Positions 40,330 to 48,068 of a stretch of 64,000 nucleotides of DNA are shown piece by piece. The notes beneath the pieces were generated by a model, which ran no database searches, was not told where the DNA came from, and worked only from the letters and a program-made list of their open reading frames with translations. The stretch comes from Chlorobiaceae bacterium (GTDB lineage: Bacteria > Bacteroidota > Chlorobiia > Chlorobiales > Chlorobiaceae). The position numbers were made by a program, and so were the translations under genes. The DNA lies in assembly GCA_013334865.1 (NCBI GenBank), contig JAAXWS010000005.1, positions 62,001 through 126,000 on the forward strand, in the 5' to 3' direction. Position 1 is the stretch's first letter. Each line of letters starts with the position of its first letter.

Positions 40330-40959
40330 ATGAAAATAACCAGGATGTTTGGTATAGTCATAATCTTCTTTGCATTGTTTGTGACTATCGCCCGATCGGC
40401 TGTAGCAGAGGATGTCGTTTATACCTATAGCATGAGTAAGGAAAGCGAAGTGATGAGAATTAAGAAAAATGCCATTTTTGAGGCATCTATAACTCCATTA
40501 TGGAATAAGGCTTATAAAAAAGGTGGATTTCTTGGGCTCGGTATAACAGAGACAGGGGGGACTGATGGGTGCAATTCCTTTGTCTTAATGGTGAAGAATA
40601 ATAGCGACAAAGATATTACTATAGTGTGGGATAAAACTTTGTTTATTGATAACTCGCAAACAAGGGGGACGTTCATGTTCGAAGGGGTTAGGTATATAGA
40701 GCGTGATGCCCCAAAGCCTTCAGATCTGGTGCTTTCCGGAGGATCATTATCAAAGGAAATCTATCCTAATATTTTAGTTTATTACGTAAGTGGTCAGTAT
40801 GGTGGATGGAGACATAAGCCTATGAGAGATGGCTATTATGGGGTATATCTTGCTGCCGTTGTGGATGGAAAGCCTATCAATGAAAAATTGATGATCAAGA
40901 TACAAAAGGAAGTCTTGCCTTCTGCCGAGACAAAAAAAAATGATGAGGCTCGGCAATGA
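40330..40959 (+). CDS. Secreted/periplasmic hypothetical protein (209 aa)
   Basis: The ATG at 40330 is chosen because it gives a clean signal peptide (MKITRMFGIVIIFFALFVTI, cleavage near ARSAVAED) with AAGAAGGTG upstream. The mature part looks like a beta-sandwich (SFVLMVKNNSDKDITIVWDK, MFEGVRYIERDAPKPSD). Not recognised. The AT-rich gene lies in the cargo region with another exported protein after it; a role at the cell surface such as altering phage entry is possible but unsupported. Confidence 0.6.
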   Translation: MKITRMFGIVIIFFALFVTIARSAVAEDVVYTYSMSKESEVMRIKKNAIFEASITPLWNKAYKKGGFLGLGITETGGTDGCNSFVLMVKNNSDKDITIVWDKTLFIDNSQTRGTFMFEGVRYIERDAPKPSDLVLSGGSLSKEIYPNILVYYVSGQYGGWRHKPMRDGYYGVYLAAVVDGKPINEKLMIKIQKEVLPSAETKKNDEARQ

Positions 40960-41136
40960 CCAAGCTTTTGTATTTTACACGGTCTTCCTTATTACCCGCA
41001 TGCATACACCAAGCATATTGAGTTTTGCCACGGCGGCCAGTTGTAACCAAAAGGCCGGATTATTGCACGGGCTTTATTTTTTTGGGATGATCGGTAACTT
41101 TGTATGAGTTTCGGAGATGAAACGAAAAACGATTAA

Positions 41137-41976
41137 GTGATGAAAAGGATAACAATCGCAGGTCTTGTGTGCTTATTTGTATCAGCAGCCTCAATGACAT
41201 GTTTTTCCGCAAGCCGCAGGGAAGAGCGTAAGCCAAAAATTCTAGAACAGAGCCAAGCGCTACTTGCCTTTGTCAATAAGTATTCGACCATAAAAATGAA
41301 AAAGGGCGAGTTCGAGACTACAGAGCAATACAAGGAAAGACTTGATAGGTCTGGATTTACAGGAAAACATTTTGCTGTTAATATCTCGCCTAAAGGTGCT
41401 CTTGAGTATCATTATGACGCAGATACAAGGGTATTAAGGATATCAGTAAAAAATGCTCAAGACGTGCCTCTTTACAGTGACGATATTCGGGATATGGACT
41501 ACAATGCGCTTTTTTTAATCAGTAGCGGAAGTAAAAAAACAGGTGGGTATATTGGCCAAAATGCTTACGGAGCAAAAGCGTACGTTGATAAGATCAGAAA
41601 AGACCAAGTATATGTTGTTGCAACAAACATCAAAAAAACGCAACTGAGTGATTGGCAGAATTATGATGAATCGGAAAGGCGAAGGCTGGGAATGCTTGAC
41701 TATGATGTCTCTGCTGATCCTGAAACAGCAAAACAAATAATTGAGAAAGGAATTTGTATCTTGACAATAACGACGGAATTCTATTACGGCCAGCAATCTT
41801 ATATACCGACTAAACGCTGGTATCAAGACGCAACAATATCATCACCAACTGAGCTTACAAAAGAAGCAAAGATACTTCCTGCAAGGGTAAAATGTATTGA
41901 GGTAATAAATCCCGTGACCGGAAGCAGGTGTCAGGTGTTTTCAGATAAAGACGATATGCCGACAATAGAGAAATGA
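41137..41976 (+). CDS. Secreted/periplasmic hypothetical protein (279 aa)
   Basis: Signal peptide at residues 1-25 (ITIAGLVCLFVSAASMTCFSA); the Cys inside is not a good lipobox. The mature protein begins with a charged helix (LLAFVNKYSTIKMKKGEFET) and continues alpha/beta, with one short motif, FETTEQYKERLDR, of the type seen at the start of many small periplasmic proteins. No family recognised. Followed by a bidirectional terminator. Second of two exported proteins in the cargo block. Confidence 0.6.
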   Translation: MMKRITIAGLVCLFVSAASMTCFSASRREERKPKILEQSQALLAFVNKYSTIKMKKGEFETTEQYKERLDRSGFTGKHFAVNISPKGALEYHYDADTRVLRISVKNAQDVPLYSDDIRDMDYNALFLISSGSKKTGGYIGQNAYGAKAYVDKIRKDQVYVVATNIKKTQLSDWQNYDESERRRLGMLDYDVSADPETAKQIIEKGICILTITTEFYYGQQSYIPTKRWYQDATISSPTELTKEAKILPARVKCIEVINPVTGSRCQVFSDKDDMPTIEK

Positions 41977-41985
41977 TTATAAAAA

Positions 41986-42010
41986 AAAGCCCGGTTCATC
42001 GCCGGGCTTT
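41986..42010. terminator. Bidirectional terminator between cargo and lysogeny genes
   Basis: 9-bp stem AAAGCCCGG / CCGGGCTTT with a 7-nt loop. On the minus strand it is followed by a run of T (41981-41985 as A), so it ends the repressor transcript as well as the plus-strand gene before it. Confidence 0.88.
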
Positions 42011-42080
42011 GTCGTTAAATCTTAGCCGATACTATTCGGATGAATTCTGAATGTTGCTCTTTTAATTCTGGATTGTTGAG

Positions 42081-42446
42081 CTACTCATTGTCAATGCAGG
42101 CTTGGCAAACCCGGATCGCATCGGTGTATCTATTTTTTGAGGTATAGATTATACGTAGGCGCTCGTAAGGGTGACTGCCATCAAAAAGATCAGTAATATT
42201 TTGTTCGTAAAGCTTTATGGCTTCTATGTCGTTTCCAGACTTCTCATATTCGATGCCCTGCAAGTTTCGATCAACAAGTATATCCTCGATTGCCTGAGCT
42301 GCTTCAGAAGCGGCCAGCATTTCGTCAAGGTTCTCAGTCTCATTTATTTTAGCTTGTAAGCCGTGCCATGCAACTGATAATGGTATTTGTTTAGACTGTA
42401 AGCTCTGTATTAAATCAGCAGCAGTTTTCATCTCGGGTGTTGCCAT
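42081..42446 (-). CDS. Small helical protein translated with the repressor (121 aa)
   Basis: Starts on the last base of the repressor stop codon (TAATG, 1-nt overlap) and shares its terminator, so it is made in the lysogen. It looks all-helical with a tetratricopeptide-like pair of helices in the second half (NLQGIEYEKSGNDIEAIKLYEQN, then YERLRIIYTSKNRYTDAIRV). No known family; accessory genes in this position often affect superinfection or repressor control, but nothing here proves it. Confidence 0.68.
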   Translation of the reverse strand: MATPEMKTAADLIQSLQSKQIPLSVAWHGLQAKINETENLDEMLAASEAAQAIEDILVDRNLQGIEYEKSGNDIEAIKLYEQNITDLFDGSHPYERLRIIYTSKNRYTDAIRVCQACIDNE

Positions 42447-43231
42447 TATACAGCCCTCCTTATTACCCAGATCACCACGCCAAGTGTCCGGAAGTCCATT
42501 TCCGTTGTGATCTGCGTGATTGGGTAATTGAGGTTCTCAGGAGCAAGGTAGACGGTGTCCTTCTCAATGAGCAACCGCTTCACTGTCTGCTCTCCATTGA
42601 TTGAGGCAATCACGATGCTTCGATTCTCAGGTTCAATTGCATGATCCACAATCAGCACGTCTCCTTCTTCTATCCCTGCTCCGACCATACTATCGCCTGT
42701 TACTGTGAGTACGTAGGTATCTGCCGGGTGCTTCACCAGAAATGCCGGCAAAGCAATTTTGTCGTCCTGGCCCGTTGAATCAGTCGGTAATCCGGCAGCG
42801 ATCCGGTGGGTGTAATGTGGTACCTCGATGTTTTCAATTCCTAATACAAAACTTGCCGGCGCAGCCTTGATTGCTGTCAGCGTTCCAACTTGCGGGATTT
42901 TCACCATACCCTGATCGATCAGGTACTGGATTTTCTCAGCCTCACCCTTCAGCAGTTCAGAGCTTCTTGTCGCCACTTCTTCTGCAGGACGCAAATCCCT
43001 CATCCACATCGGGCCCTCGCCTGTGAGGTACCACCCGATATTTACGCCGAGTGGAACCAATTTAGCAACCAGATTCGCAGCTCTTTTTTTGCTGCTCATG
43101 TTGATGTAGTTGGTTAGTGACTTTGTGTCTATCTGCAATAATTCAGCATACTTATCCTGAGTAAGCCCGGAGTTTTCGACCAGCCGCCGCAAGTTATCGG
43201 CAACCCCTTTATCATCGAGTAGTTGTTTCAT
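42446..43231 (-). CDS. CI-like phage repressor, HTH plus S24 self-cleavage domain
   Basis: Maintains lysogeny. 261 residues: N-terminal helix-turn-helix (LTQDKYAELLQIDTKSLTNY, ~23-42), linker, then a LexA/UmuD-type peptidase domain with nucleophile Ser181 (VTGDSMVGAG), Lys218 (QTVKRL), and a scissile-like Ala146-Gly147 in HRIAAGLPTD. This set predicts RecA-stimulated self-cleavage and SOS induction. It is divergent from the early genes across a 131-bp operator region. Confidence 0.92.
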   Translation of the reverse strand: MKQLLDDKGVADNLRRLVENSGLTQDKYAELLQIDTKSLTNYINMSSKKRAANLVAKLVPLGVNIGWYLTGEGPMWMRDLRPAEEVATRSSELLKGEAEKIQYLIDQGMVKIPQVGTLTAIKAAPASFVLGIENIEVPHYTHRIAAGLPTDSTGQDDKIALPAFLVKHPADTYVLTVTGDSMVGAGIEEGDVLIVDHAIEPENRSIVIASINGEQTVKRLLIEKDTVYLAPENLNYPITQITTEMDFRTLGVVIWVIRRAV

Positions 43232-43286
43232 GGTGCAAAATAATTTACCTAAGGTTGCGAAATAGTTTGCTTTAAGGTTGCAAAAT
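43230..43286. promoter_or_regulatory. Operator repeats between repressor and early genes
   Basis: Three related sites on one strand: ATGGTGCAAAAT (43230-43241), AAGGTTGCGAAAT (43251-43263) and AAGGTTGCAAAAT (43274-43286), spaced 21-23 bp, with TTTGC half-sites in opposite orientation between them. The first overlaps the repressor start codon. Typical place for phage OR-type operators controlling both divergent promoters. Confidence 0.65.
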
Positions 43287-43362
43287 CGCTACCATTGAGT
43301 GAGTACAACGGCAACAAAAAGGCCGCAATTGCCAAACCGGCATAAAACAAAAAGATAACACA

Positions 43363-43617
43363 ATGGCGACAATTGAGACCGAGTTTTCCCGCGGTACAGT
43401 AAGGGAGGCGTTCACGGTGGCGGCGTTTATAGAGTCTTGCCTGACTTACGCCGCCTTCCGAGAACGTGTTCGAAGAGCTCGCCGAGAAGGGGCGAGCAGT
43501 CTGGAGCTTGCGGCACTATCCCTCTGCGTGACTGTAGAGGAGAATCGATCCGCAACAGAAAAAGCCGTCAAAAGCAAGATAGTCAAAATCCGAGAAGCAA
43601 AGAAACAGGAGGCCTGA
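43363..43617 (+). CDS. First early-operon protein (84 aa), unknown
   Basis: First gene on the lytic side of the repressor, where Cro or CII would stand. It is helical and Arg/Glu-rich (AAFRERVRRARREGASSLEL), but I see no clear helix-turn-helix, so the Cro role is not claimed. AlpA-like gene follows after 3 bp. Confidence 0.65.
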   Translation: MATIETEFSRGTVREAFTVAAFIESCLTYAAFRERVRRARREGASSLELAALSLCVTVEENRSATEKAVKSKIVKIREAKKQEA

Positions 43618-43620
43618 GCC

Positions 43621-43857
43621 ATGAACAGAGATTTGAAACTCTATCGTCTGTGCGAAGTGATTGGTGACAGGAAGCGGGGAATTGCTGGAATCATTCCGGT
43701 ATCAAGGGCTGCCTGGTATATCGGAATGAGGGACGGACGTTATCCGAAGCCGGTTAAGCTTTCCGAGCGCAGTGTTGCATGGAGATCCACGGACATTGAA
43801 GCGCTACTCGACCGCCTGACAGGTGCAAACAAGGAAGCGCAAAATGCCTTTCTGTAA
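43621..43857 (+). CDS. AlpA-family phage transcriptional regulator
   Basis: 78 residues with the AlpA/excisionase winged-HTH pattern: IIPVSRAAWYIGMRDGRYPKPVKLSERSVAWRSTDIEALL in outline (P-x-S-...-W-...-G-x-P-x-P-x-K, then W-x3-DI). Such proteins activate excision or early genes. AGGAGG lies just before the ATG. Confidence 0.8.
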   Translation: MNRDLKLYRLCEVIGDRKRGIAGIIPVSRAAWYIGMRDGRYPKPVKLSERSVAWRSTDIEALLDRLTGANKEAQNAFL

Positions 43858-43881
43858 ACAACCATAAACCAAGGAGGCACA

Positions 43882-44001
43882 GTGAGACGATTCTTTGAAA
43901 GCATCAAGCAAGTAGCTCGAAGGCTTCTCCGGAAGAAACGGGCACGGCATTTCGAATGGAGGGTCGACATCAACAACAAAACTGAAGAGGGTGCAGCATG
44001 A
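43882..44001 (+). CDS. Small basic protein (39 aa)
   Basis: GTG start 5 nt after a perfect AAGGAGG; the frame encodes a very basic peptide (RRFFESIKQVARRLLRKKRA near the start) and its TGA overlaps the next ATG (ATGA). Ribosome binding site and overlap make it a credible small gene of the early operon. Function unknown; the charge suggests nucleic-acid or membrane contact. Confidence 0.6.
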   Translation: MRRFFESIKQVARRLLRKKRARHFEWRVDINNKTEEGAA

Positions 44002-44354
44002 TGAACATGATCGCACGGGCTGGCCGGGTGCTCAAGTACCGGATGGTTCAGAGGTCCCAGCGTTATAGCGTCAAGCACGTGAGCGGCTGGATCGAAGTCG
44101 AGCACATCACGGGGGCGTCGGTAGCCGAGGTGGAGAAAAAACTCGACAAGATTCTCGGGCCAGTAATCCACTCCCTGAGCGTTGCCAGGATTGCAGCCGG
44201 CTTTCGCCTGCCAGAGCACTTTGGGGATTACATGAGGGCGTATCTGAAAAGCGAGTACAGAATAATCGACAGGGCGAAGGGGGAGCCGGTACATGGAGGA
44301 AGAGCAATCATCTTCGGCATTACGCCGGCGAGACAGGTTTCAGTCAGGGGATAA
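43998..44354 (+). CDS. Phage hypothetical protein (118 aa)
   Basis: Starts inside the stop of the small basic gene (ATGATG). Mixed alpha/beta, basic N-terminus (RAGRVLKYRMVQRSQRYSVK), no recognisable motif. Part of the tightly packed early operon. Confidence 0.6.
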   Translation: MMNMIARAGRVLKYRMVQRSQRYSVKHVSGWIEVEHITGASVAEVEKKLDKILGPVIHSLSVARIAAGFRLPEHFGDYMRAYLKSEYRIIDRAKGEPVHGGRAIIFGITPARQVSVRG

Positions 44355-44422
44355 AAAAAGCGAGTTCGAGGCTGGTACCCACGAACTCGCGGCAATTCAA
44401 TCAACAAAAACAAGGTACGACA

Positions 44423-44953
44423 ATGGAAGAAACGACACAAACGAAAGGGACTTCGCTGATGGATCTTCTCCATCAGTATCACCAGCTCGAAGAGCGAATC
44501 ATTGAGGCCGGTGGTGTCCTGGACGATGAACTCGAAGCGGCACTGGCTGGCAGCAGCGAAGCGATCGAGAAGAAGCTGGACGGCTACACAGGGTTCATCA
44601 ACTATTGCAAGGGCCAGGCTGAATACCTGAAATCCGAAGCAGAAGCATTCACAGCGAGGGCAAAAACTCTCTTGAATGCGGTCGATGGAATGCGCCAGCG
44701 AATGATCTTCACCCTGCAATCGACCGGCAACGAGAAGCTCAAAACAGAAAAGCACAGCTACAGCCTGAGAACGTCGGCAAGCTGGGTGCTGAAAGATGAT
44801 CTCTCCTCGAGGATCCTCAAGAAGATCGAGAAGGACGGGCTGGGGGCATTCGAGTTCAAGCCGGACATCAAGGCGATCAAGGACCGGTTCAAGGATGACC
44901 ATGCGCCCGAGTACATCGAGATCATTCCCAAAGTTTCAATCAACATCAGGTAA
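44423..44953 (+). CDS. Siphovirus Gp157-family protein
   Basis: 176 residues matching the Sipho_Gp157 pattern: N-terminal acidic helices with long coiled coil (LDGYTGFINYCKGQAEYLKS, AEAFTARAKTLLNAVDGMRQ), then a compact C-terminal part (FEFKPDIKAIKDRFKD). The family is widespread in early regions of siphophages and has been linked to phage resistance when carried by hosts; molecular role unclear. Next gene follows after 12 bp. Confidence 0.82.
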   Translation: MEETTQTKGTSLMDLLHQYHQLEERIIEAGGVLDDELEAALAGSSEAIEKKLDGYTGFINYCKGQAEYLKSEAEAFTARAKTLLNAVDGMRQRMIFTLQSTGNEKLKTEKHSYSLRTSASWVLKDDLSSRILKKIEKDGLGAFEFKPDIKAIKDRFKDDHAPEYIEIIPKVSINIR

Positions 44954-44965
44954 GGAGATACGATC

Positions 44966-45982
44966 ATGTCAGCAGAATCAATGACTCTGGTACAACAGCA
45001 CCCGCAAAGCGGTGCTCTGATGAGCTTCGCACAAACTTCTCTGCAGATCAAGGAGCAGGTAAACCTGATCAAGTCTGTGATGAAGGATGTCATGAAGGAC
45101 GGCGAGCACTATGGCAAGATTCCTGGGTGTGGCGACAAGCCGGCACTCCTGAAGCCAGGCGCCGAAACAATCATGTCAACTTTCAGGCTTGCAAACGATC
45201 TGGATGTCGATGTGATCGACATGCCCGGCGGGCACCGGGAATACCGGATGAAATGCACGCTTTTTTCCCCGAACGGCCAACGGCTGGGAACTGGTGTCGG
45301 ATCATGCTCAACGCTCGAAGGTAAGTACCGGTATCGCACCGGTGCCGGCGAAGTGACAGAACTGGCCGTACCCAAGGCATACTGGGACAAGAAGCGGGAG
45401 GACCCGGCTGCCGCAGCGAAGATTCTCAGGGAAACAGCCAATCAGGCCGGTATTGAAGGTGACAAGTTCAGCACCAAGAAAGATGACACGGGCGTCTGGC
45501 GAATCGCCACCTTCGCCGACAAGATCGAGCACGACAACCCCGCCGACTACTACAACACCTGCATGAAGATGGCCTCGAAGCGTGCTCAGGTCGCGGCAGT
45601 TCTCACCACGACGGCAGCCTCAGACATCTTCACCCAAGACATCGATGACGATCCGGATCTGTATGGAGGAGGGCGGCACAAGAAGCCAGCTCCGGAACCG
45701 AACGGATCGGGATTCTCAAACCACCAGCAGCCAGCGGACAAGAAACCAGCCAACAACAAGCCAAAGCAGGATGCAAACAAACCCCCATCTATCGATTGGG
45801 CCAGCCAGGAGCAGTTAGCGAAGCTGGTTGATCTCTCAGGACATCCGGCATTACCGGATGACAAACGCGAGGCAATCGAGAACTGGATTCGTGGGGGCCG
45901 GATTGCCAGCAAAGATGCTGCCGATATGATTGGCAAGCTCGAGACGATGATCGATGCACTTGAGGCGGCAGTACTGGCCTGA
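44966..45982 (+). CDS. Phage early protein, possibly recombination-related (338 aa)
   Basis: Good ribosome binding site (AAGGAGA). N-terminal two-thirds are a conserved-looking domain with GEHYGKIPGCGDKPALLKPGAE, MKCTLFSPNGQRLGTG and YYNTCMKMASKRAQVAAVL; the last motifs recall Rad52/Sak-like annealing proteins and other DNA-metabolism phage proteins. The C-terminus has a Pro/Lys/Asn-rich linker (~245-275) and a short helical domain. Annealing function is a guess from context. Confidence 0.6.
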   Translation: MSAESMTLVQQHPQSGALMSFAQTSLQIKEQVNLIKSVMKDVMKDGEHYGKIPGCGDKPALLKPGAETIMSTFRLANDLDVDVIDMPGGHREYRMKCTLFSPNGQRLGTGVGSCSTLEGKYRYRTGAGEVTELAVPKAYWDKKREDPAAAAKILRETANQAGIEGDKFSTKKDDTGVWRIATFADKIEHDNPADYYNTCMKMASKRAQVAAVLTTTAASDIFTQDIDDDPDLYGGGRHKKPAPEPNGSGFSNHQQPADKKPANNKPKQDANKPPSIDWASQEQLAKLVDLSGHPALPDDKREAIENWIRGGRIASKDAADMIGKLETMIDALEAAVLA

Positions 45983-46029
45983 GTGCAAGGGTGGTGTGGT
46001 GTAACGAGCACAGAGTGAGAGCCGTTTCG

Positions 46030-46392
46030 ATGACGGCCACCACCTCAATACCGCAGCCGGGCGGTTCCCGGCGAGAAATGAAAAATGGAGAGGCTTTGGG
46101 ACTTCCTGAACTTGACCAGATCAATGAGCGATTGCGGCGTATCGAGGAGCTTCTTGTTGTAAGCAAGAGCGTTCTGAACATGCGAGAGGCATCTATTCTT
46201 ACGGGCATCTCTCTTTCACAACTCTACAAGCTGACCAGCACGGGGGGCATCCCTTGCTACAAACCGACCGGGAAAGCGATCTACTTCAATCGTGAAGAAC
46301 TTGAGGCGTGGATGCTTCGAGGAAGAAAGGCTACGGTTGAAGAGATCGAAGCCGAGGCATCTAATTATGTGGCCATAAACAGGAGGAGGTAG
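46030..46392 (+). CDS. Helix-turn-helix (excisionase-type) DNA-binding protein
   Basis: Contains a MerR/excisionase-like HTH: LNMREASILTGISLSQLYKLTSTGGIPCYKP in outline, followed by the recognition-wing residues AIYFNREELEAWML. Start is uncertain (46030 or 46078, MKNGEALGLP). Stop is followed directly by the next gene, whose ribosome binding site AGGAGG lies within this gene's end. Confidence 0.72.
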   Translation: MTATTSIPQPGGSRREMKNGEALGLPELDQINERLRRIEELLVVSKSVLNMREASILTGISLSQLYKLTSTGGIPCYKPTGKAIYFNREELEAWMLRGRKATVEEIEAEASNYVAINRRR

Positions 46393-46587
46393 ATGATGGG
46401 CGATACAAGCATCATGCCCGGTGACACAGTGACCGTATCTGGATGGGATGACGAGTACCTCGTGCTGAGCATCTACACCGACAAGTCCGGTCATGTTCGG
46501 GCAAACCTCATCATGATCAAGGTCCCTGGTGGTTGGGGTGGAATTGACATCGACAGGTTGACGAAGGTCAACAAGGGCGAACTATGA
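46393..46587 (+). CDS. Small phage protein (64 aa)
   Basis: Beta-rich, SH3-like look (MPGDTVTVSGWDDEYLVLSI, GGWGGIDIDRLTKV). Strong AGGAGG 4-9 nt upstream; its TGA overlaps the next ATG. Unknown function. Confidence 0.6.
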   Translation: MMGDTSIMPGDTVTVSGWDDEYLVLSIYTDKSGHVRANLIMIKVPGGWGGIDIDRLTKVNKGEL

Positions 46588-47072
46588 CCGAAGGAAACAA
46601 TTCACGGCGACGAATCCGGAATAAACTCAACCAGCGTGAAGGCACTGAAGCTCAGGATATCGTCGAGCGGTTCATGCGTGAACAGGGTTTTCAGCGAGTA
46701 GAACGCATTGAAACCGGATTCAGCGTAGTCCGTCGAGGAACGCAAATCGTTGGGGCATACCCGAAGCGAGCAGTCAGCGGCGACATCAAGGCTATCGGCC
46801 CCAAAGGGAAGGCAGTCCACGTCGAGGTAAAGCATCGCCAGGATGTACTCCGGTGGTCACACTTCGAGACTCACCAGATAACTGCACTTGACGAGGTCAC
46901 AGAGGCCGGAGGATGGGCCTTCGTGGCGTGGGTGACCTCTATATACCCAGCAAGGCTATTCTGGCTCCTGTGGCCCATTCCAGGATTCAGAAAAGGTAAG
47001 GGTCTCACCACAGAGACGGCCCGCGACATCGAACCGGGATTTTTCGGATTTCGCAACCACAACCCCATGTAG
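46584..47072 (+). CDS. PD-(D/E)XK nuclease, Holliday-junction-resolvase-like
   Basis: 162 residues: N-terminal helix REGTEAQDIVERFMREQGF, then SGDIKAIGPKGKAVHVEVKHRQD, giving the Asp...Glu-x-Lys active site of the Hjc/RecU-type fold, and a conserved Trp-rich C-terminus. In phages such a protein resolves branched replication or recombination intermediates before packaging. Overlaps the upstream gene by 4 nt. Confidence 0.7.
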   Translation: MTEGNNSRRRIRNKLNQREGTEAQDIVERFMREQGFQRVERIETGFSVVRRGTQIVGAYPKRAVSGDIKAIGPKGKAVHVEVKHRQDVLRWSHFETHQITALDEVTEAGGWAFVAWVTSIYPARLFWLLWPIPGFRKGKGLTTETARDIEPGFFGFRNHNPM

Positions 47073-47075
47073 GCA

Positions 47076-48068
47076 ATGGCGGACTATCGTACCATATCGG
47101 TTGGCTTCTGGAATGACCCATACACAGAGACCCTCTCACCCACGGAGAAGATTTTCTACATCTACCTCTTTACCTGCCCGCACGTAAACAACGCAGGAGT
47201 GTTGCACATCACGCCCAGGAAAATGGCGTTCGAAACAGGAGTACCAGACGTCCAGCCGATCATCGACAAAATGATTACTGATGGGAAGCTCGTCGAGGTC
47301 GACGGGTACTACTGGGTGCGGAACTTCATCAAGCACCAAGCGACCACAAGCCCGAAAATCGTCCAGAGCATTACCAAATCACTCAAGGGAGCCCCGGATC
47401 AGTTAATCGCTACCCTATCAATAGCTTATCCGGAATTAAAGATACCCTATCAATACCCTATCGATACCGTACCCATACCCTACGCTGAATTGGAATTGGA
47501 AGAGGAAAGGGAAGAGGAAGAAGAACCTCTAAGAGAGTGTGTAAATACTTCGGGAGTAAGACGCGCGCGCGAGGAATCGGATTCGCGCACTCAGAAGGTC
47601 GATCGTTCTGATGGCCAGGGAAGAGAGCGGCGTCCTTCTGCACGATCAAGCCCGCTACCTGCCAAGTTTCACGCGTCACCATACCGCGACGAGGCTCAAC
47701 GATTCGCCCAGTGGTTCAGGGACACCCTGAAACCGTCGGATGCCCGATGCACCGACGAGGACCTCGAACATTGGGCGATGGTCTGGTACCACCTGCGAGA
47801 TACCGACGGACGGGATAACTCCGGAGAGATGGCAGTGGCGATCGCATGGGCAAGGGCCGATTCGTTCTGGTGCAAGAATTTCCTCAGCCCAATGAAGCTC
47901 CGGACACGAGACAAAAACGGACTGATGTTCATCGATCGATTCATCGCAGACTATCACCAACAGCGACAAAACGGAGCGAAAAATGGGACACGAAAGCACG
48001 GCATTACGGCTGATCAATTCAGAGGTCTGCTCGACTGGATCGAGACCAACCCCGCGATACCTGCCTAA
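47076..48068 (+). CDS. Phage replication initiator (DnaD/lambda O-like)
   Basis: 330 residues. The N-terminal ~95 residues look like the winged helix of phage replication-organiser proteins (SVGFWNDPYTETLSPTEKIF, KLVEVDGYYWVRNFIKHQ). A Pro/Tyr stretch and a very acidic run (ELELEEEREEEEEPL) lie in the middle; the C-terminal domain (~200-330) is helical with AEEW-like aromatic residues (LEHWAMVWYHL). Direct repeats with 11-bp spacing inside the gene (47411-47484) resemble the lambda-type origin. It overlaps the next gene by 86 bp. Confidence 0.72.
   Translation: MADYRTISVGFWNDPYTETLSPTEKIFYIYLFTCPHVNNAGVLHITPRKMAFETGVPDVQPIIDKMITDGKLVEVDGYYWVRNFIKHQATTSPKIVQSITKSLKGAPDQLIATLSIAYPELKIPYQYPIDTVPIPYAELELEEEREEEEEPLRECVNTSGVRRAREESDSRTQKVDRSDGQGRERRPSARSSPLPAKFHASPYRDEAQRFAQWFRDTLKPSDARCTDEDLEHWAMVWYHLRDTDGRDNSGEMAVAIAWARADSFWCKNFLSPMKLRTRDKNGLMFIDRFIADYHQQRQNGAKNGTRKHGITADQFRGLLDWIETNPAIPA
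47411..47484 (+). repeat. Iteron array, probable phage replication origin
   Basis: TACCCTATCAATA at 47411-47423 and 47443-47455, TACCCTATCGATA at 47454-47466, TACCGTACCCATA at 47465-47477 and TACCCTACG from 47476. The last four start exactly 11 bp apart (47443, 47454, 47465, 47476), one helical turn, which is not a codon multiple. A purine-rich stretch follows at about 47488-47530. Confidence 0.65.
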
